Shown here piece by piece: positions 17,571 through 26,343 of a stretch of DNA of 64,000 nucleotides. The notes beneath the pieces are model-generated. The model did not search any database. It had not been told where the DNA came from and saw only the letters and a list, made by a program, of their open reading frames with translations. The stretch comes from Dehalococcoidia bacterium. Its GTDB lineage: Bacteria > Chloroflexota > Dehalococcoidia > Lucifugimonadales > Lucifugimonadaceae. The stretch is from positions 1-64,000 of the forward strand of contig JANQQP010000011.1 of the NCBI GenBank assembly GCA_028285005.1, given 5' to 3'. Within the stretch, counting starts at the first letter, position 1; every line of letters begins with the position of its first letter. A program made the translations under genes and the position numbers.

Positions 17571-18629
17571 ATGGAATACGTGAATCTCGGTCGCACCGGC
17601 CTCAAGGTGTCTCAATACTGCATCGGCGCAGACAACTTCGGTGACCAGACGAGCGCCGGCGATGGCGTTCGCATCATGGAGCGGGCATTCGAATCCGGCG
17701 TCAATTTCATCGACACAGCGAACTCCTACGGCCCCGCTGACAACAAAGGAATCTCGGAAGAGATCGTTGGCCGGTTCATCAAGAGCCGCCGGTCAGAGGT
17801 TGTCCTCGCTACGAAGGGACGGAGCAGGATGGGTGACGGCCCGAACGATGAGGGCGTCAACCGCAAGTACGTAATGCAGGCAATCGACGACTCCCTGAAG
17901 CGGCTTGGCACTGACTACATCGACCTGTACCAGATCCACGCGCCGGACCCGACGACACCGATCGACGAGACTGTAGATGCCTACAACGATGTCGTCCGTG
18001 CCGGAAAGGCTCGATACATCGGCGTTTCGAACTTCGCTGGCTACGAATTGATGGACGCGCTCTGGAAGCAGGACCGCCGAGGCCTCGCGCCGTTCGTGAG
18101 CGTTCAGCCTCGCTACAACCTGCTTTATCGCGAGCCAGAGCGTGAACTCTTCAAGGTCTGCGCAGACCAGGGAGTTGGTGTGATGGCCTACAGCCCGCAA
18201 GCCGGTGGATTCCTGCTCGGCAAGCACAGGAACTTCGAGGCTGAAACGGGCACTCGCTTCGCCGAGAGCTTCAGGGCGGCGAATTTCTACCGGCTCACCT
18301 ACTGGAACGAGCCCACATTCAACGCTATGGAGGCGTTCGTCAAGGTCACCGAGAAGTATGGCGTCTCTCCGAACGCTCTGGCGCTTCGCTGGGTGATATC
18401 GAACCCGGTGATGACAGCATGCATCGTCGGCGCACGAACGCTTGAGCAACTGGAGCAGAACCTCGAGGCATGGGAGGCCGATGTGCCTCAAGAGGCGTTG
18501 GATGAGGCGACGGTGATTGGCGATGAGCTGTGGGACACGGCTCCATGGAAGCCGCAGATGCAGGTGACTCAGGGCCCGTCGCCATTCCCGGGCATCAACA
18601 CGCCCGCTAACTACGCCAGCCCGGCCTGA
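17571..18629 (+). CDS. Aldo/keto reductase, second of a tandem pair
   Basis: 352 aa, starting 2 nt after the previous stop, ATG with GAGGCAGAGG just upstream. AKR tetrad residues are visible in FIDTANSYGPADNKG, VVLATKGRSRMG and DLYQIHAPDPTTPIDE. It also has GVMAYSPQAGGFLLGKH and the NADPH-binding C-terminus IVGARTLEQLEQNLEAWE. N-terminus MEYVNLGRTGLKVSQYCIG is nearly the same as its upstream paralogue's, so the pair arose by duplication or forms a two-step or two-substrate set. It converges with the di-haem peroxidase gene, with an 8-bp gap between stops. Confidence 0.9.
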   Translation: MEYVNLGRTGLKVSQYCIGADNFGDQTSAGDGVRIMERAFESGVNFIDTANSYGPADNKGISEEIVGRFIKSRRSEVVLATKGRSRMGDGPNDEGVNRKYVMQAIDDSLKRLGTDYIDLYQIHAPDPTTPIDETVDAYNDVVRAGKARYIGVSNFAGYELMDALWKQDRRGLAPFVSVQPRYNLLYREPERELFKVCADQGVGVMAYSPQAGGFLLGKHRNFEAETGTRFAESFRAANFYRLTYWNEPTFNAMEAFVKVTEKYGVSPNALALRWVISNPVMTACIVGARTLEQLEQNLEAWEADVPQEALDEATVIGDELWDTAPWKPQMQVTQGPSPFPGINTPANYASPA

Positions 18630-18637
18630 ACCAGCAG

Positions 18638-20098
18638 CTATTCGTCGAGAGGCAGGCCGCTTGGCACCGATTCAGGCACAAGGTGCGAGAGGTCGCGCGC
18701 GGCCGGATCTGTCAGCGACTTCAGGAACTCGACTATCTGCGCAATCTCGTCGTCGTTTAGTTCCGGCATGTCTGCGATCACCGGATCGAGGGTGCGAGTG
18801 ATCATGTCGGTGCGCACTTCATCGGTGTAGATGAACGCGAACTCGCCCTCGAACGCGGCGCCCGTTTCATCCCGGACACTCCGCGAGAACTGCCGCTCGC
18901 TCCACTCATCCTCGTACAGCGACGCAAGTTCCCGTGCAGATGCTGACTGTGCGTAGTCTTCAAGACTCTGGAGCGGGTCGAGGTGATGTGCTACGGCCTC
19001 TTCGAGCGATGTGTAAGCGCCAGAGTGGAACCACGGACCGGTCAGTTCTACGTTGCGCAGCGGCGGGGTTCGGAACCGGTAGAGGTCTTCGAAATCGAAG
19101 GACTCCCGGAACCGGCCGAAGTCGTCAGGAGCCTCGCCGGCTTTGCCCGGCCCTGTCTGCGGCGACGCTATGTTGTGAACCTCCTGGTCGGTGAACAGCG
19201 GTCCGGAATGACAGGTCGCGCAGTTGGCGCGTCCGAAGAACAGCTCGCCGCCACTGATCGCATCTTCGCTTAAAGCGCCTGCTTCACCAGCGACGTAACG
19301 GTCCCAGGGACTGTCGGCGAATGCGAATCCGTCGGACTCAAACGCTGCGATCGCCAGGGCCACATGAACGAACGTCAGGTTCTCGGTCGGGATCTCCGGG
19401 AAAGCCTCTGTAAACATCTCGACATAACCGTCGATTCCCAGGAGCCGCACCATCAGCGCCTCCCAGATCGCCTCCTCGTCGTCAAGAAATGCCAGCTCGT
19501 TGCCACCCTCCTCATACGAGGCCTCGTCCTTGTCGCCAAGCATCTCGTCACGGCTGGTTACGGGGAACATAGCCTGCGCCACCAGCACGTTTGGCAGACC
19601 CGTGGGCAAGTCTTCACCGGCCGGACTGCTGATGCCGAGCAGGCCGTCGCGCTCGATGCGCCTGTCCCAGAACATGGTGTGCCACTGTGGAGCGCCACGG
19701 TTGAAAAGCTCAGTCGCGTTGCGAGGTACGAAGTGGCGCGATGCACCGAGTTGGCGATCAGCTGCGAGACCTGTGCCGCCGGTACCGATAGAGACCGGTA
19801 GTGCGTCACCGGATGCCGCGTCGGGGTGATGACACGTGGCGCACGAAATATCCCGGTTTCCGCTCAGAATCGGATCAAAGAAGAGCGCCTGTCCGAGCGC
19901 GAACAACTCGTCAGAGTGGGTCGGGCCCGTATCGAGCGCCTCGATCTTCAACTCGGTGATCCGGTCCCGCAGCGAAGTCTTGGCCGAATCGCCGTTGTCG
20001 CTGCAGGCGAGCGCGCCAAGTGTCACGAGCATTATCGCTACGCAGGCAGACACGACTCGTAGCGTGTCCACGCGGGCGAACTTGATCATTCGGCCCAT
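18638..20098 (-). CDS. Di-haem cytochrome c peroxidase / MauG-family lipoprotein
   Basis: 486 aa. The N-terminal export signal (MIKFARVDTLRVVSACVAIM...GALACSDNG) looks like a lipoprotein signal with an imperfect lipobox (ALAC). Two c-type haem sites are present: SCATCHH (residues about 84-90) and CATCHSG (about 295-301). This spacing is typical of bacterial di-haem peroxidases/MauG relatives. Other family marks are GAPQWHTMFWDRRIERDG and the C-terminal AQIVEFLKSLTDP. It acts outside the membrane, using H2O2 or oxidising a protein or organic substrate. In this sugar-acid setting a periplasmic oxidation role is possible (inference). GAGG precedes the ATG by 5 nt. Confidence 0.9.
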   Translation of the reverse strand: MGRMIKFARVDTLRVVSACVAIMLVTLGALACSDNGDSAKTSLRDRITELKIEALDTGPTHSDELFALGQALFFDPILSGNRDISCATCHHPDAASGDALPVSIGTGGTGLAADRQLGASRHFVPRNATELFNRGAPQWHTMFWDRRIERDGLLGISSPAGEDLPTGLPNVLVAQAMFPVTSRDEMLGDKDEASYEEGGNELAFLDDEEAIWEALMVRLLGIDGYVEMFTEAFPEIPTENLTFVHVALAIAAFESDGFAFADSPWDRYVAGEAGALSEDAISGGELFFGRANCATCHSGPLFTDQEVHNIASPQTGPGKAGEAPDDFGRFRESFDFEDLYRFRTPPLRNVELTGPWFHSGAYTSLEEAVAHHLDPLQSLEDYAQSASARELASLYEDEWSERQFSRSVRDETGAAFEGEFAFIYTDEVRTDMITRTLDPVIADMPELNDDEIAQIVEFLKSLTDPAARDLSHLVPESVPSGLPLDE

Positions 20099-20156
20099 TC
20101 AGACCTCGTCGAATTGCCGCCAGGCGGCGCGTCCCTCTCGATCAACCGGCCAGGTC

Positions 20157-20223
20157 GTACAGGCCCAGCACACTGTCGAGCTAAACCAAGATCGTACAGG
20201 TCGTTGCCCCAACTTGCCTGTAC
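20157..20223. repeat. Three GTACAGG sites, two forming an inverted repeat, in a divergent intergenic region
   Basis: GTACAGG occurs at 20157-20163 and 20194-20200, and its complement CCTGTAC at 20217-20223. The last two form an inverted repeat with a 16-nt spacer, and the first two are direct repeats about 37 nt apart. They lie between the divergently transcribed di-haem peroxidase and hydroxyacid dehydrogenase genes, where a shared operator would be expected. No regulator gene is adjacent. Confidence 0.35.
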
Positions 20224-20347
20224 ACTCTCGGCCGCGCCGAATGAAAAGCCATGCTCAGCGGGCTCAATCAGACTATGTCGCGGGCGTCAGAGCATCGGCC
20301 ACTGTCCCACACAACAACACTCGTAATCCGCCAGACAGGAGCCGATA

Positions 20348-21325
20348 TTGCCAGCGAAAGTCCTAGTCACACGACGACAGTTCGAAGACCAGATGGACCG
20401 GCTGAGGGCCGAGGCTGACATTACCGTGCTCACTCGCCCAGAACCAGCTACTCGCGAGGAGTTGTTGGAGGCGGTAAAGGGTGTGACCGGAATCTTCGCC
20501 CACATCACGGATCGCATCGACGCTGATGTGATGGATGCGGCGGGCGACTCACTGAAGGTGATCGCAGAGTTCGGGGTGGGCTACGACAACATCGACACCG
20601 CAGCCGCAAACGAACGCAACATCGCAGTTGGCAACACTCCCGGTGTCCTCACCGAGACAACTGCCGACTTTGCCTTCGCGCTGATCCAGTCTGCTGCCCG
20701 CAGGTTGGCCGAGAGTGACCGTTTCGTGAGGCGTGGCGAGTGGAAGTGGTTCGATCCGCTCGACCTGTTGGGCCTCGACATCAATGGCTCGACCCTGGGA
20801 ATCGTCGGAATGGGGCGGATCGGCAGCTCTGTCGCAAAGCGAGCCGCTGCGTCTGGCATGCGAGTGATCTACTTCAACCGCAATCGCGCTGACGAAGAGC
20901 ATGGAGCGGAGCTCGCGGGATCACTTGATGATCTGCTCGCCGAGTCAGACTTCGTGACTCTGCACTGTCCGCTGACACCCGAGACCCAGGGCCTGATCAG
21001 CACCAGCCAGTTACAGAAGATGCAAAACCACGCAGTCCTGATCAACACCGCTCGCGGGCCGGTGGTCGACATGGAAGCGCTTACGGACGCGCTTGGTTCA
21101 GGCGAGATCGCATACGCGGCGCTTGATGTGACAGATCCGGAGCCGATCCCGACTGATCACCGGCTGCTCGAGATGGAGAACGTGACGCTGCTGCCGCACA
21201 TTGCGTCGGCAACAGTCGGCACGCGCAAGAAGATGTCAGAGATGACTGTCGACAACATTCTGGCGGCGCTGCGGGGCGAGTTGCCACCGAACTGCGTGAA
21301 CAGCGATCAGATCAACTGGGGTTAG
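20348..21325 (+). CDS. D-isomer-specific 2-hydroxyacid dehydrogenase (glyoxylate/hydroxypyruvate reductase type)
   Basis: 325 aa from TTG, with AGGAG 6 nt upstream. The NAD(P) Rossmann motif GIVGMGRIGSSVAKRA lies at about 155-170. Catalytic residues fit the family: Arg in INTARGPVVD (about 236), Glu in VTDPEP (about 265) and His in LLPHIASAT (about 286). It would interconvert a 2-oxoacid and D-2-hydroxyacid with NAD(P)H. Closest in character to GyaR/GhrB enzymes. In context it may reduce glyoxylate, hydroxypyruvate or a keto-sugar acid from the neighbouring pathway. Confidence 0.92.
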   Translation: MPAKVLVTRRQFEDQMDRLRAEADITVLTRPEPATREELLEAVKGVTGIFAHITDRIDADVMDAAGDSLKVIAEFGVGYDNIDTAAANERNIAVGNTPGVLTETTADFAFALIQSAARRLAESDRFVRRGEWKWFDPLDLLGLDINGSTLGIVGMGRIGSSVAKRAAASGMRVIYFNRNRADEEHGAELAGSLDDLLAESDFVTLHCPLTPETQGLISTSQLQKMQNHAVLINTARGPVVDMEALTDALGSGEIAYAALDVTDPEPIPTDHRLLEMENVTLLPHIASATVGTRKKMSEMTVDNILAALRGELPPNCVNSDQINWG

Positions 21326-21334
21326 ATCTGCGGA

Positions 21335-22312
21335 CTAGCTGACCTTCATGCAGACCTTGATCACTTCGTCCTCGTAGTTGGCGTACATGTCATACGCTCT
21401 CTGCACATCGTCAAAGTCCAGGTTGTGGGACTTGAGCAGCGCGGGATCAACCCAGCCACGGTCTTTCAGGGCGACCATCTCCCGGATCTCCTTCGTCGGC
21501 TCCGAGGTCGCGGCTATCTGGGTCGGGATGATGGTGCATGCCTTCTGCATCCACTCCTGGTGGAAGAACGAAGTCCGCTCCTTGATGGGACCAGTGAGGG
21601 AGAAGTTGATGAAGGTGCCCCATCGCTTGACTACCTTGATGCAGGTCTCAAACCCTGTCGGGTCCCCACTTGCGTCCACGACTATGTCCACCCCTTCGCC
21701 TCGAGTGATCTCATCGATAACCTCGAACAGGTTCTCGGTATCGGGGTTGACCGTGTGGGTCGCTCCTAGCTCAAGCGACTTCTTGAGCCGGTAATCGAGA
21801 CGGTCGATGCCAATGATCTGCTCGGCACCCTGAGCCTCAGCGATCATCGTGAAGGATAGGCCGATACCACCCTGCCCCAACACCGCGATCTTCTGCCCGG
21901 CCGGATTTCCCCAGTGTTTGGCTGAATAGAGCACCGTACCGGTGTGCTGGCACATAACCCAGTCATCGATCGGGCCATAGTCCGGGACTGGGATAACCCG
22001 AATGGCCTCCTGCGTGATGTATTCGGTCAGTCCGCCGGTAACGCCCCGACTGGGGATCACGATGGCGCGCTGGCCCTCCTTGACCTCTTTCATCCGGCTC
22101 TCGACCACAGTGCCGGCTATCTCGTGGCAAGGCATCCCAGGTCCCAGCGGGTAAGACTCTTCAGGAAGCGGCGCATGGTACATGCCGTGGATATCGCTGC
22201 CGCAGACCGAAACGGACTCTATCTTGATCTTCGCGAACCCTTCTTCGGTCTCGGGCTCTGGGACATCTAGGAACTCAAAGGTTTGAGGTGCGACCAGCCG
22301 CGCAGCTTTCAT
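21335..22312 (-). CDS. Zinc-type alcohol dehydrogenase (MDR superfamily), sorbitol/threonine dehydrogenase-like
   Basis: 325 aa. Catalytic zinc region CGSDIHGMY (about 36-44) and PGMPCHEIAG (about 58-67). The cofactor fold has IAVLGQGGIGLSFTMIAEAQGA (about 145-166, shown in part) followed by IIGIDRLDYRLK, where an acidic residue suggests NAD. The four-Cys structural zinc lobe of classical alcohol dehydrogenases is absent: the region after VIPSRG runs straight into GGLTEYI. The enzyme probably oxidises a sugar alcohol or related secondary alcohol. It is divergent from the enolase-superfamily gene. Confidence 0.87.
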   Translation of the reverse strand: MKAARLVAPQTFEFLDVPEPETEEGFAKIKIESVSVCGSDIHGMYHAPLPEESYPLGPGMPCHEIAGTVVESRMKEVKEGQRAIVIPSRGVTGGLTEYITQEAIRVIPVPDYGPIDDWVMCQHTGTVLYSAKHWGNPAGQKIAVLGQGGIGLSFTMIAEAQGAEQIIGIDRLDYRLKKSLELGATHTVNPDTENLFEVIDEITRGEGVDIVVDASGDPTGFETCIKVVKRWGTFINFSLTGPIKERTSFFHQEWMQKACTIIPTQIAATSEPTKEIREMVALKDRGWVDPALLKSHNLDFDDVQRAYDMYANYEDEVIKVCMKVS

Positions 22313-22530
22313 CCGTCTAATTGCCTCCTGGCAAGCGCTTCAACATTCGGGCCGTGCGGAACTTTACACGTGTGGACATCCAAAGTCAGCAGAAGACAGG
22401 CGCGGGCATTTGATGCCATCGCCTAACCCCTCGCGTTGACGGTGCTACGATGCTGCCCTGCCGACGAGGCGCTCATCGCCCGGCAACAATCGCTGCACAT
22501 ATCGTTTGAAGAGTCGAAAGAGAGTTCTGC

Positions 22531-23703
22531 ATGAAGCCCGACGTGAAGATCACGAAGCTAGAGGTTGTCACCTTCGAGTATCAGCTTGAGAACGTTGGGA
22601 AGGACTACAACACTTTCAACATGGTCTACGAGCCGGGCGGGCGCCTGACCCAACGCGGCAGCATCCTGACGATGCACACAGACCAGGGAATCGTCGGCGA
22701 GTACCCAACGGGCGGCCCAGCTCTGGCCGAAGTCCAGATGGCAGCGCAGTACCTTATCGGCAAGAACGCTCTCGAACGGGAGATGATCTACAACGACACC
22801 AAGCGCGGGCTGCGACACGGTGCAATGCTCGGCGTTGGCGTCATCGACATCTTGCTTTGGGATATCGCCGGCAAGCTATATGACGAGCCGATCTATCGCC
22901 TGCTCGGCGGCTCAAAGAAACCGCTGCCCGCATACGCCTCGACTCTACATGGCGACGAGAACGGTGGTCTGACGACGCCTGAACAGTTCGCCGACTTCGC
23001 GCAGCAGTGCCTGGAGATAGGATATCCGGCATTCAAGGTGCACGGCTGGGGTCTCGCTCGAGACAACATCAAGCGGGAGATCGCCAACGTACTGAACCTG
23101 GGTGAGAAGTTCGAGAACAAGCTGCACCTGCTGATCGACCCGGCCTGCGAGATCAAGAATTTCGGGGACACACTGGCCCTTGGACGAGCTTGCGATGAGG
23201 CGAACTTCTTCTGGTGGGAGGACCCGTACCAGGACGGCGGCGTCTCACAATTCGCGCACCGAAAACTGCGGCAGATGGTCAAGACGCCGATACTGCAGAC
23301 AGAGCACATTCGGCTCCTGGAGCAGCATGTGGACTTCATCGTGGCCGACGGGACCGACTACGTGCGTTGCGGCGCCCACGAAGACGGTGGCATCACCGGT
23401 GGCATGAAGATCGCGCATGCTTCGGAAGGTTTCGGCCTGGACATGGAGCTGCATGGCCCGAGCCCGGCTCACAGGCACATGATGTCCTCAATCCGCAACA
23501 CGAACTTCTATGAGCTCGGCCTGGTTCACCCGAATGTGCGGACCACGAAGCCGCCGATCTACAAGGACTACAACGACGACCTCGACGGCGTGGACAAGGA
23601 CGGAAACTTCTGGGCGCCGGACGGCCCGGGACTCGGCGTGGAGCTGGACTGGGACTGGATCAAGGCCCACCAGGTGGACGCAGGCGTACTGGCGGAGGCG
23701 TAG
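22531..23703 (+). CDS. Enolase-superfamily sugar-acid dehydratase (mandelate racemase/muconate lactonizing type)
   Basis: 390 aa. A capping domain is followed by a TIM barrel with AFKVHGWG (Lys-x-His, about 168-175), LLIDPACEI (metal Asp), FWWEDPYQDG (metal Glu) and ILQTEHI (third metal acid). A late His is in MELHGPSPAH. The Lys-x-His plus late-His arrangement fits dehydratases or racemases acting on alpha-protons of sugar acids. Large paralogue expansions of this family (COG4948) are characteristic of SAR202 Chloroflexota, which supports the organism guess. AAGAGAG precedes the ATG. A sugar isomerase-like gene follows after 22 nt. Confidence 0.88.
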   Translation: MKPDVKITKLEVVTFEYQLENVGKDYNTFNMVYEPGGRLTQRGSILTMHTDQGIVGEYPTGGPALAEVQMAAQYLIGKNALEREMIYNDTKRGLRHGAMLGVGVIDILLWDIAGKLYDEPIYRLLGGSKKPLPAYASTLHGDENGGLTTPEQFADFAQQCLEIGYPAFKVHGWGLARDNIKREIANVLNLGEKFENKLHLLIDPACEIKNFGDTLALGRACDEANFFWWEDPYQDGGVSQFAHRKLRQMVKTPILQTEHIRLLEQHVDFIVADGTDYVRCGAHEDGGITGGMKIAHASEGFGLDMELHGPSPAHRHMMSSIRNTNFYELGLVHPNVRTTKPPIYKDYNDDLDGVDKDGNFWAPDGPGLGVELDWDWIKAHQVDAGVLAEA

Positions 23704-23725
23704 GCACGGGAGACGCTGAAAGCCG

Positions 23726-24556
23726 ATGAAGCTCTCACTCTCTACCCGCGTCGCTGAAGCGCCGCGCCGCAAGGACGTGGCGCTGCTATCTCTCGACGAG
23801 ATCGCCGGTCTCGCAGTCGGTGCAGGCTACTCCGCGCTTTCGATGCGTGCGTCTCAGCTGAGCTATGACTCGGGACTCGATGAGGTCGCATCGGCAGCCA
23901 GGACGCTGACGGACCATTCGTTGGCTGTCTCGATGGTCACTGGCGATGTCGACCTTGCGGCTAACAACAACCGTGCACAGATGGCTCTCCAGCGCATTAC
24001 GCCGTACCTCGACCTGGCGGAGGCGCTGAGTTGCGATTTGGTGCGGGTGATGATGAAGGCTGAGACCGACATTCCACATGCTCGGCGCGCTGCGGACGAA
24101 GCGGCGGAGCGCGGTATCCGGCTGGCGCATCAGACACATACCTGCACACTGTTCGAGACGATCACCGGAGCAGTGAGGACGCTAAGAGCGGTGAACCGAC
24201 CGAACTTCGGAGTGACGTTCGAGCCTGCAAACCTGATGCTGGCAGGTGAACCGTTCACGGCCAAAGCGGTCGAAGCGCTTGAACCGTGGATCTTCAACGT
24301 CTATTTCCAGAACCACCGGCTGAACCGGAGCGGAACGCACATCCAGGAAACATGGAAGCGCGGTCCGGTCGGATTCGACCTCATCCCGCTGGATGCACCG
24401 GACGGAATCGATTTCCGTGAAGTGCTGGATGCGCTGACCGAGACCGGATACGACGGCTACGTTACCGTTCACCAGAACGTAGCTGACGGGCTCGATATCG
24501 GCGATGGTGTGAAGTCGTTCGCCGACTATCTGCGGTCGATCGCGGACTTCGACTAG
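23726..24556 (+). CDS. Xylose isomerase-like TIM-barrel (sugar phosphate isomerase/epimerase)
   Basis: 276 aa, a typical AP-endonuclease-2/xylose isomerase-like barrel. Strand ends carry likely metal ligands: IRLAHQTHTCTLFET, FGVTFEPANLML, WIFNVYFQNHRLNR and DGYVTVHQN. The usual Glu at the end of beta-5 reads as Gln or His (LAHQTHTC), so metal binding could differ from characterised isomerases. ATG at 23726 with GGGAGA upstream. It is directly downstream of the enolase-superfamily gene and probably co-transcribed, acting on the same sugar or sugar acid. Confidence 0.83.
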   Translation: MKLSLSTRVAEAPRRKDVALLSLDEIAGLAVGAGYSALSMRASQLSYDSGLDEVASAARTLTDHSLAVSMVTGDVDLAANNNRAQMALQRITPYLDLAEALSCDLVRVMMKAETDIPHARRAADEAAERGIRLAHQTHTCTLFETITGAVRTLRAVNRPNFGVTFEPANLMLAGEPFTAKAVEALEPWIFNVYFQNHRLNRSGTHIQETWKRGPVGFDLIPLDAPDGIDFREVLDALTETGYDGYVTVHQNVADGLDIGDGVKSFADYLRSIADFD

Positions 24557-25641
24557 CTGCGCACCGTCACGCCGCCGTCCACCCCAATCCGCTCCACGCC
24601 ATTGCTCGATTCAAACACAACGGCCTTAACGGTCGCCTTGCGCGTCTCTCCCGGCTGGAATACGACGGCCGTACGCTTGTCGCTGCCCGGCTCCGGAACT
24701 CCGGACGCAAGGCTGGTGAACGGCTCCAGACCTACGTTGTAGGTGCGGTTGTACCACGGGTAGCCACTGCCGCCGCCAAACACCTGCCAGTACCACAGGT
24801 ACTTGAAGGTCTCACCCGGCCACACCAGGCCAAAGCCAACGCCTCTTTCCGGATTGGTCACCGAATACCAGCTCTCCTGCAGGTCCTTGAACACCATGTA
24901 GTCGGCGAGGCGGTCGGACTTGGGTGAGAAAGTGCGCAGATCGACGGGTGAGCCATCAGGAGCCTCGGCGTTCGGCCATGAGCCGGAGCTTCCGGGTTTG
25001 ATCCTGGCGCTTCCGGCAGCGATTTCGTCCGCCGGAGTGAAGTGACTCGCTCCCGGCAGGTCGAATATGCAGTCAGCTGTCAGGAACGGCTCGCCCAGCG
25101 CGACATGCTGGCCCCACTCGACCTCGGCCGGCTCCTCCGCTTCGTTGGTAAGGCTATCCTCTACTGTCAACACGGCCGACCCTGATTCCAACGAGATCGT
25201 CTTCTCTATCCAGAACGGCGTCCGAACGGTCCTCACCCAGAACTTCGCGCTGATCCGCTCGGGCGTGTCTTCAACGATCTGCGCGTCCCACGGCATCAGG
25301 GTCGCTTCGGTGTGCTGGCCGATGTCCGCTCCCGCATACTGCTGCGGCTGTCCCCCAGTGGGAGCGATCGTCTGCCAGCCACCGATGTAGGCGTCATGCC
25401 AGACGCCTTCGCCCCAGCCTGTCGAAGGCACCCACTTCGAGACGTCACGCACGCTCCAGGGAGTCCGCCACATGAAGTCCGTGTCAGACGGCTTGTGGAC
25501 CATTTCGAAGATGTCGGCGCCCTTATCCGCAAGGACGCTGACTCGAAGCAGTTCGTTCTCCAGAACGACAGTCTTCAGTCCGCGATAGGTCCATGCGTCC
25601 GATATTCGGCATCCTGACGTACGTTCGTTCTGGTAATGCAC
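24553..25641 (-). CDS. Aldose 1-epimerase-like (DUF4432/galactose mutarotase-fold) protein
   Basis: 362 aa from GTG with AGGCAGG 7 nt upstream. A galactose-mutarotase-type beta-sandwich is suggested by the order VLENELLRVSVLADKGADIF, GWGEGVWHDAYIGGWQTIAPTGG (parts), ISLESGSAVLTVEDSLTN, WGQHVALGEPFL and VCLEPFTS-like VGLEPFTSLASG. The WGQH and GLEP segments resemble the His and Glu active-site strands of mutarotases. Such DUF4432 proteins are common in sugar-acid loci and may handle anomers of oxidised sugars. The stop overlaps the converging isomerase stop by 4 nt. Confidence 0.75.
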   Translation of the reverse strand: MHYQNERTSGCRISDAWTYRGLKTVVLENELLRVSVLADKGADIFEMVHKPSDTDFMWRTPWSVRDVSKWVPSTGWGEGVWHDAYIGGWQTIAPTGGQPQQYAGADIGQHTEATLMPWDAQIVEDTPERISAKFWVRTVRTPFWIEKTISLESGSAVLTVEDSLTNEAEEPAEVEWGQHVALGEPFLTADCIFDLPGASHFTPADEIAAGSARIKPGSSGSWPNAEAPDGSPVDLRTFSPKSDRLADYMVFKDLQESWYSVTNPERGVGFGLVWPGETFKYLWYWQVFGGGSGYPWYNRTYNVGLEPFTSLASGVPEPGSDKRTAVVFQPGETRKATVKAVVFESSNGVERIGVDGGVTVRS

Positions 25642-25904
25642 CGGTAAACCTGCCTGGCTGACGCTGATTTGAGTTCATATGAGATGGGGCTGAGTTGAGG
25701 AGCGACAGTATATGGTGTTCTGCCACAGCGAGTTGCTCGCCCAACGCACATTGTTGTAATCACCCAACATTTGGGGTGGAAACACGTTCCATCTGAGCAG
25801 GGAGATTGTTCACACTTAGTACTGCCCTTTTCGAGCGTCGCTCGGTCGACTTTGGTCGGCATGCGCTTGAAAGGTAGTTTCGATAATGTCCTCGGAGGAC
25901 GGTT

Positions 25905-26282
25905 TTGGCACGAATTCTCGTGGTCGACGACAACGCCGACGTTCGCCTCGCCCTCGCCACAATTCTTGAAGATGCCGGCCATGATGTGCTGGAAGCGGAA
26001 GATGGCGAAGCCGTATTCGATCTCGTAATCTCCGAAAATCCGGAACTGGTCCTGCTGGACGTGATGATGCCGCGAGTCAGCGGCTTCGATGCCCTCGCTA
26101 CCCTGAAGGCTGATACCCGCACTTCACAGGTGCCAGTGATCATGGTCACAGCCAAGGGCCGCCCGGAAGACATGGCAATGGCCCGCTCGCTCGGCGCTGT
26201 CGAGTACATCACGAAGCCCTGGGCTGAAGGCGACGTCGAGTTGAGAGTAGACTGGGCGTTGGCCACCACTCAGGCCAGTTAA
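25905..26282 (+). CDS. Single-domain response regulator (CheY-like receiver)
   Basis: 125 aa receiver with no output domain. Acid pocket Asp8-Asp9, phospho-acceptor Asp52 in LVLLDVMMP, Thr82 and Lys104 in ITKPW are all present, so it should be phosphorylatable. The TTG at 25905 is supported by GGAGGA 5 nt upstream. No histidine kinase is adjacent, so its partner is elsewhere. It likely acts by protein-protein interaction rather than DNA binding. Confidence 0.93.
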   Translation: MARILVVDDNADVRLALATILEDAGHDVLEAEDGEAVFDLVISENPELVLLDVMMPRVSGFDALATLKADTRTSQVPVIMVTAKGRPEDMAMARSLGAVEYITKPWAEGDVELRVDWALATTQAS

Positions 26283-26343
26283 CTAGCCCGGCCTGACCCG
26301 AGCGCCAAACGGCGCGCCGACCGCCAGGTCCCAAAAGACCTCG

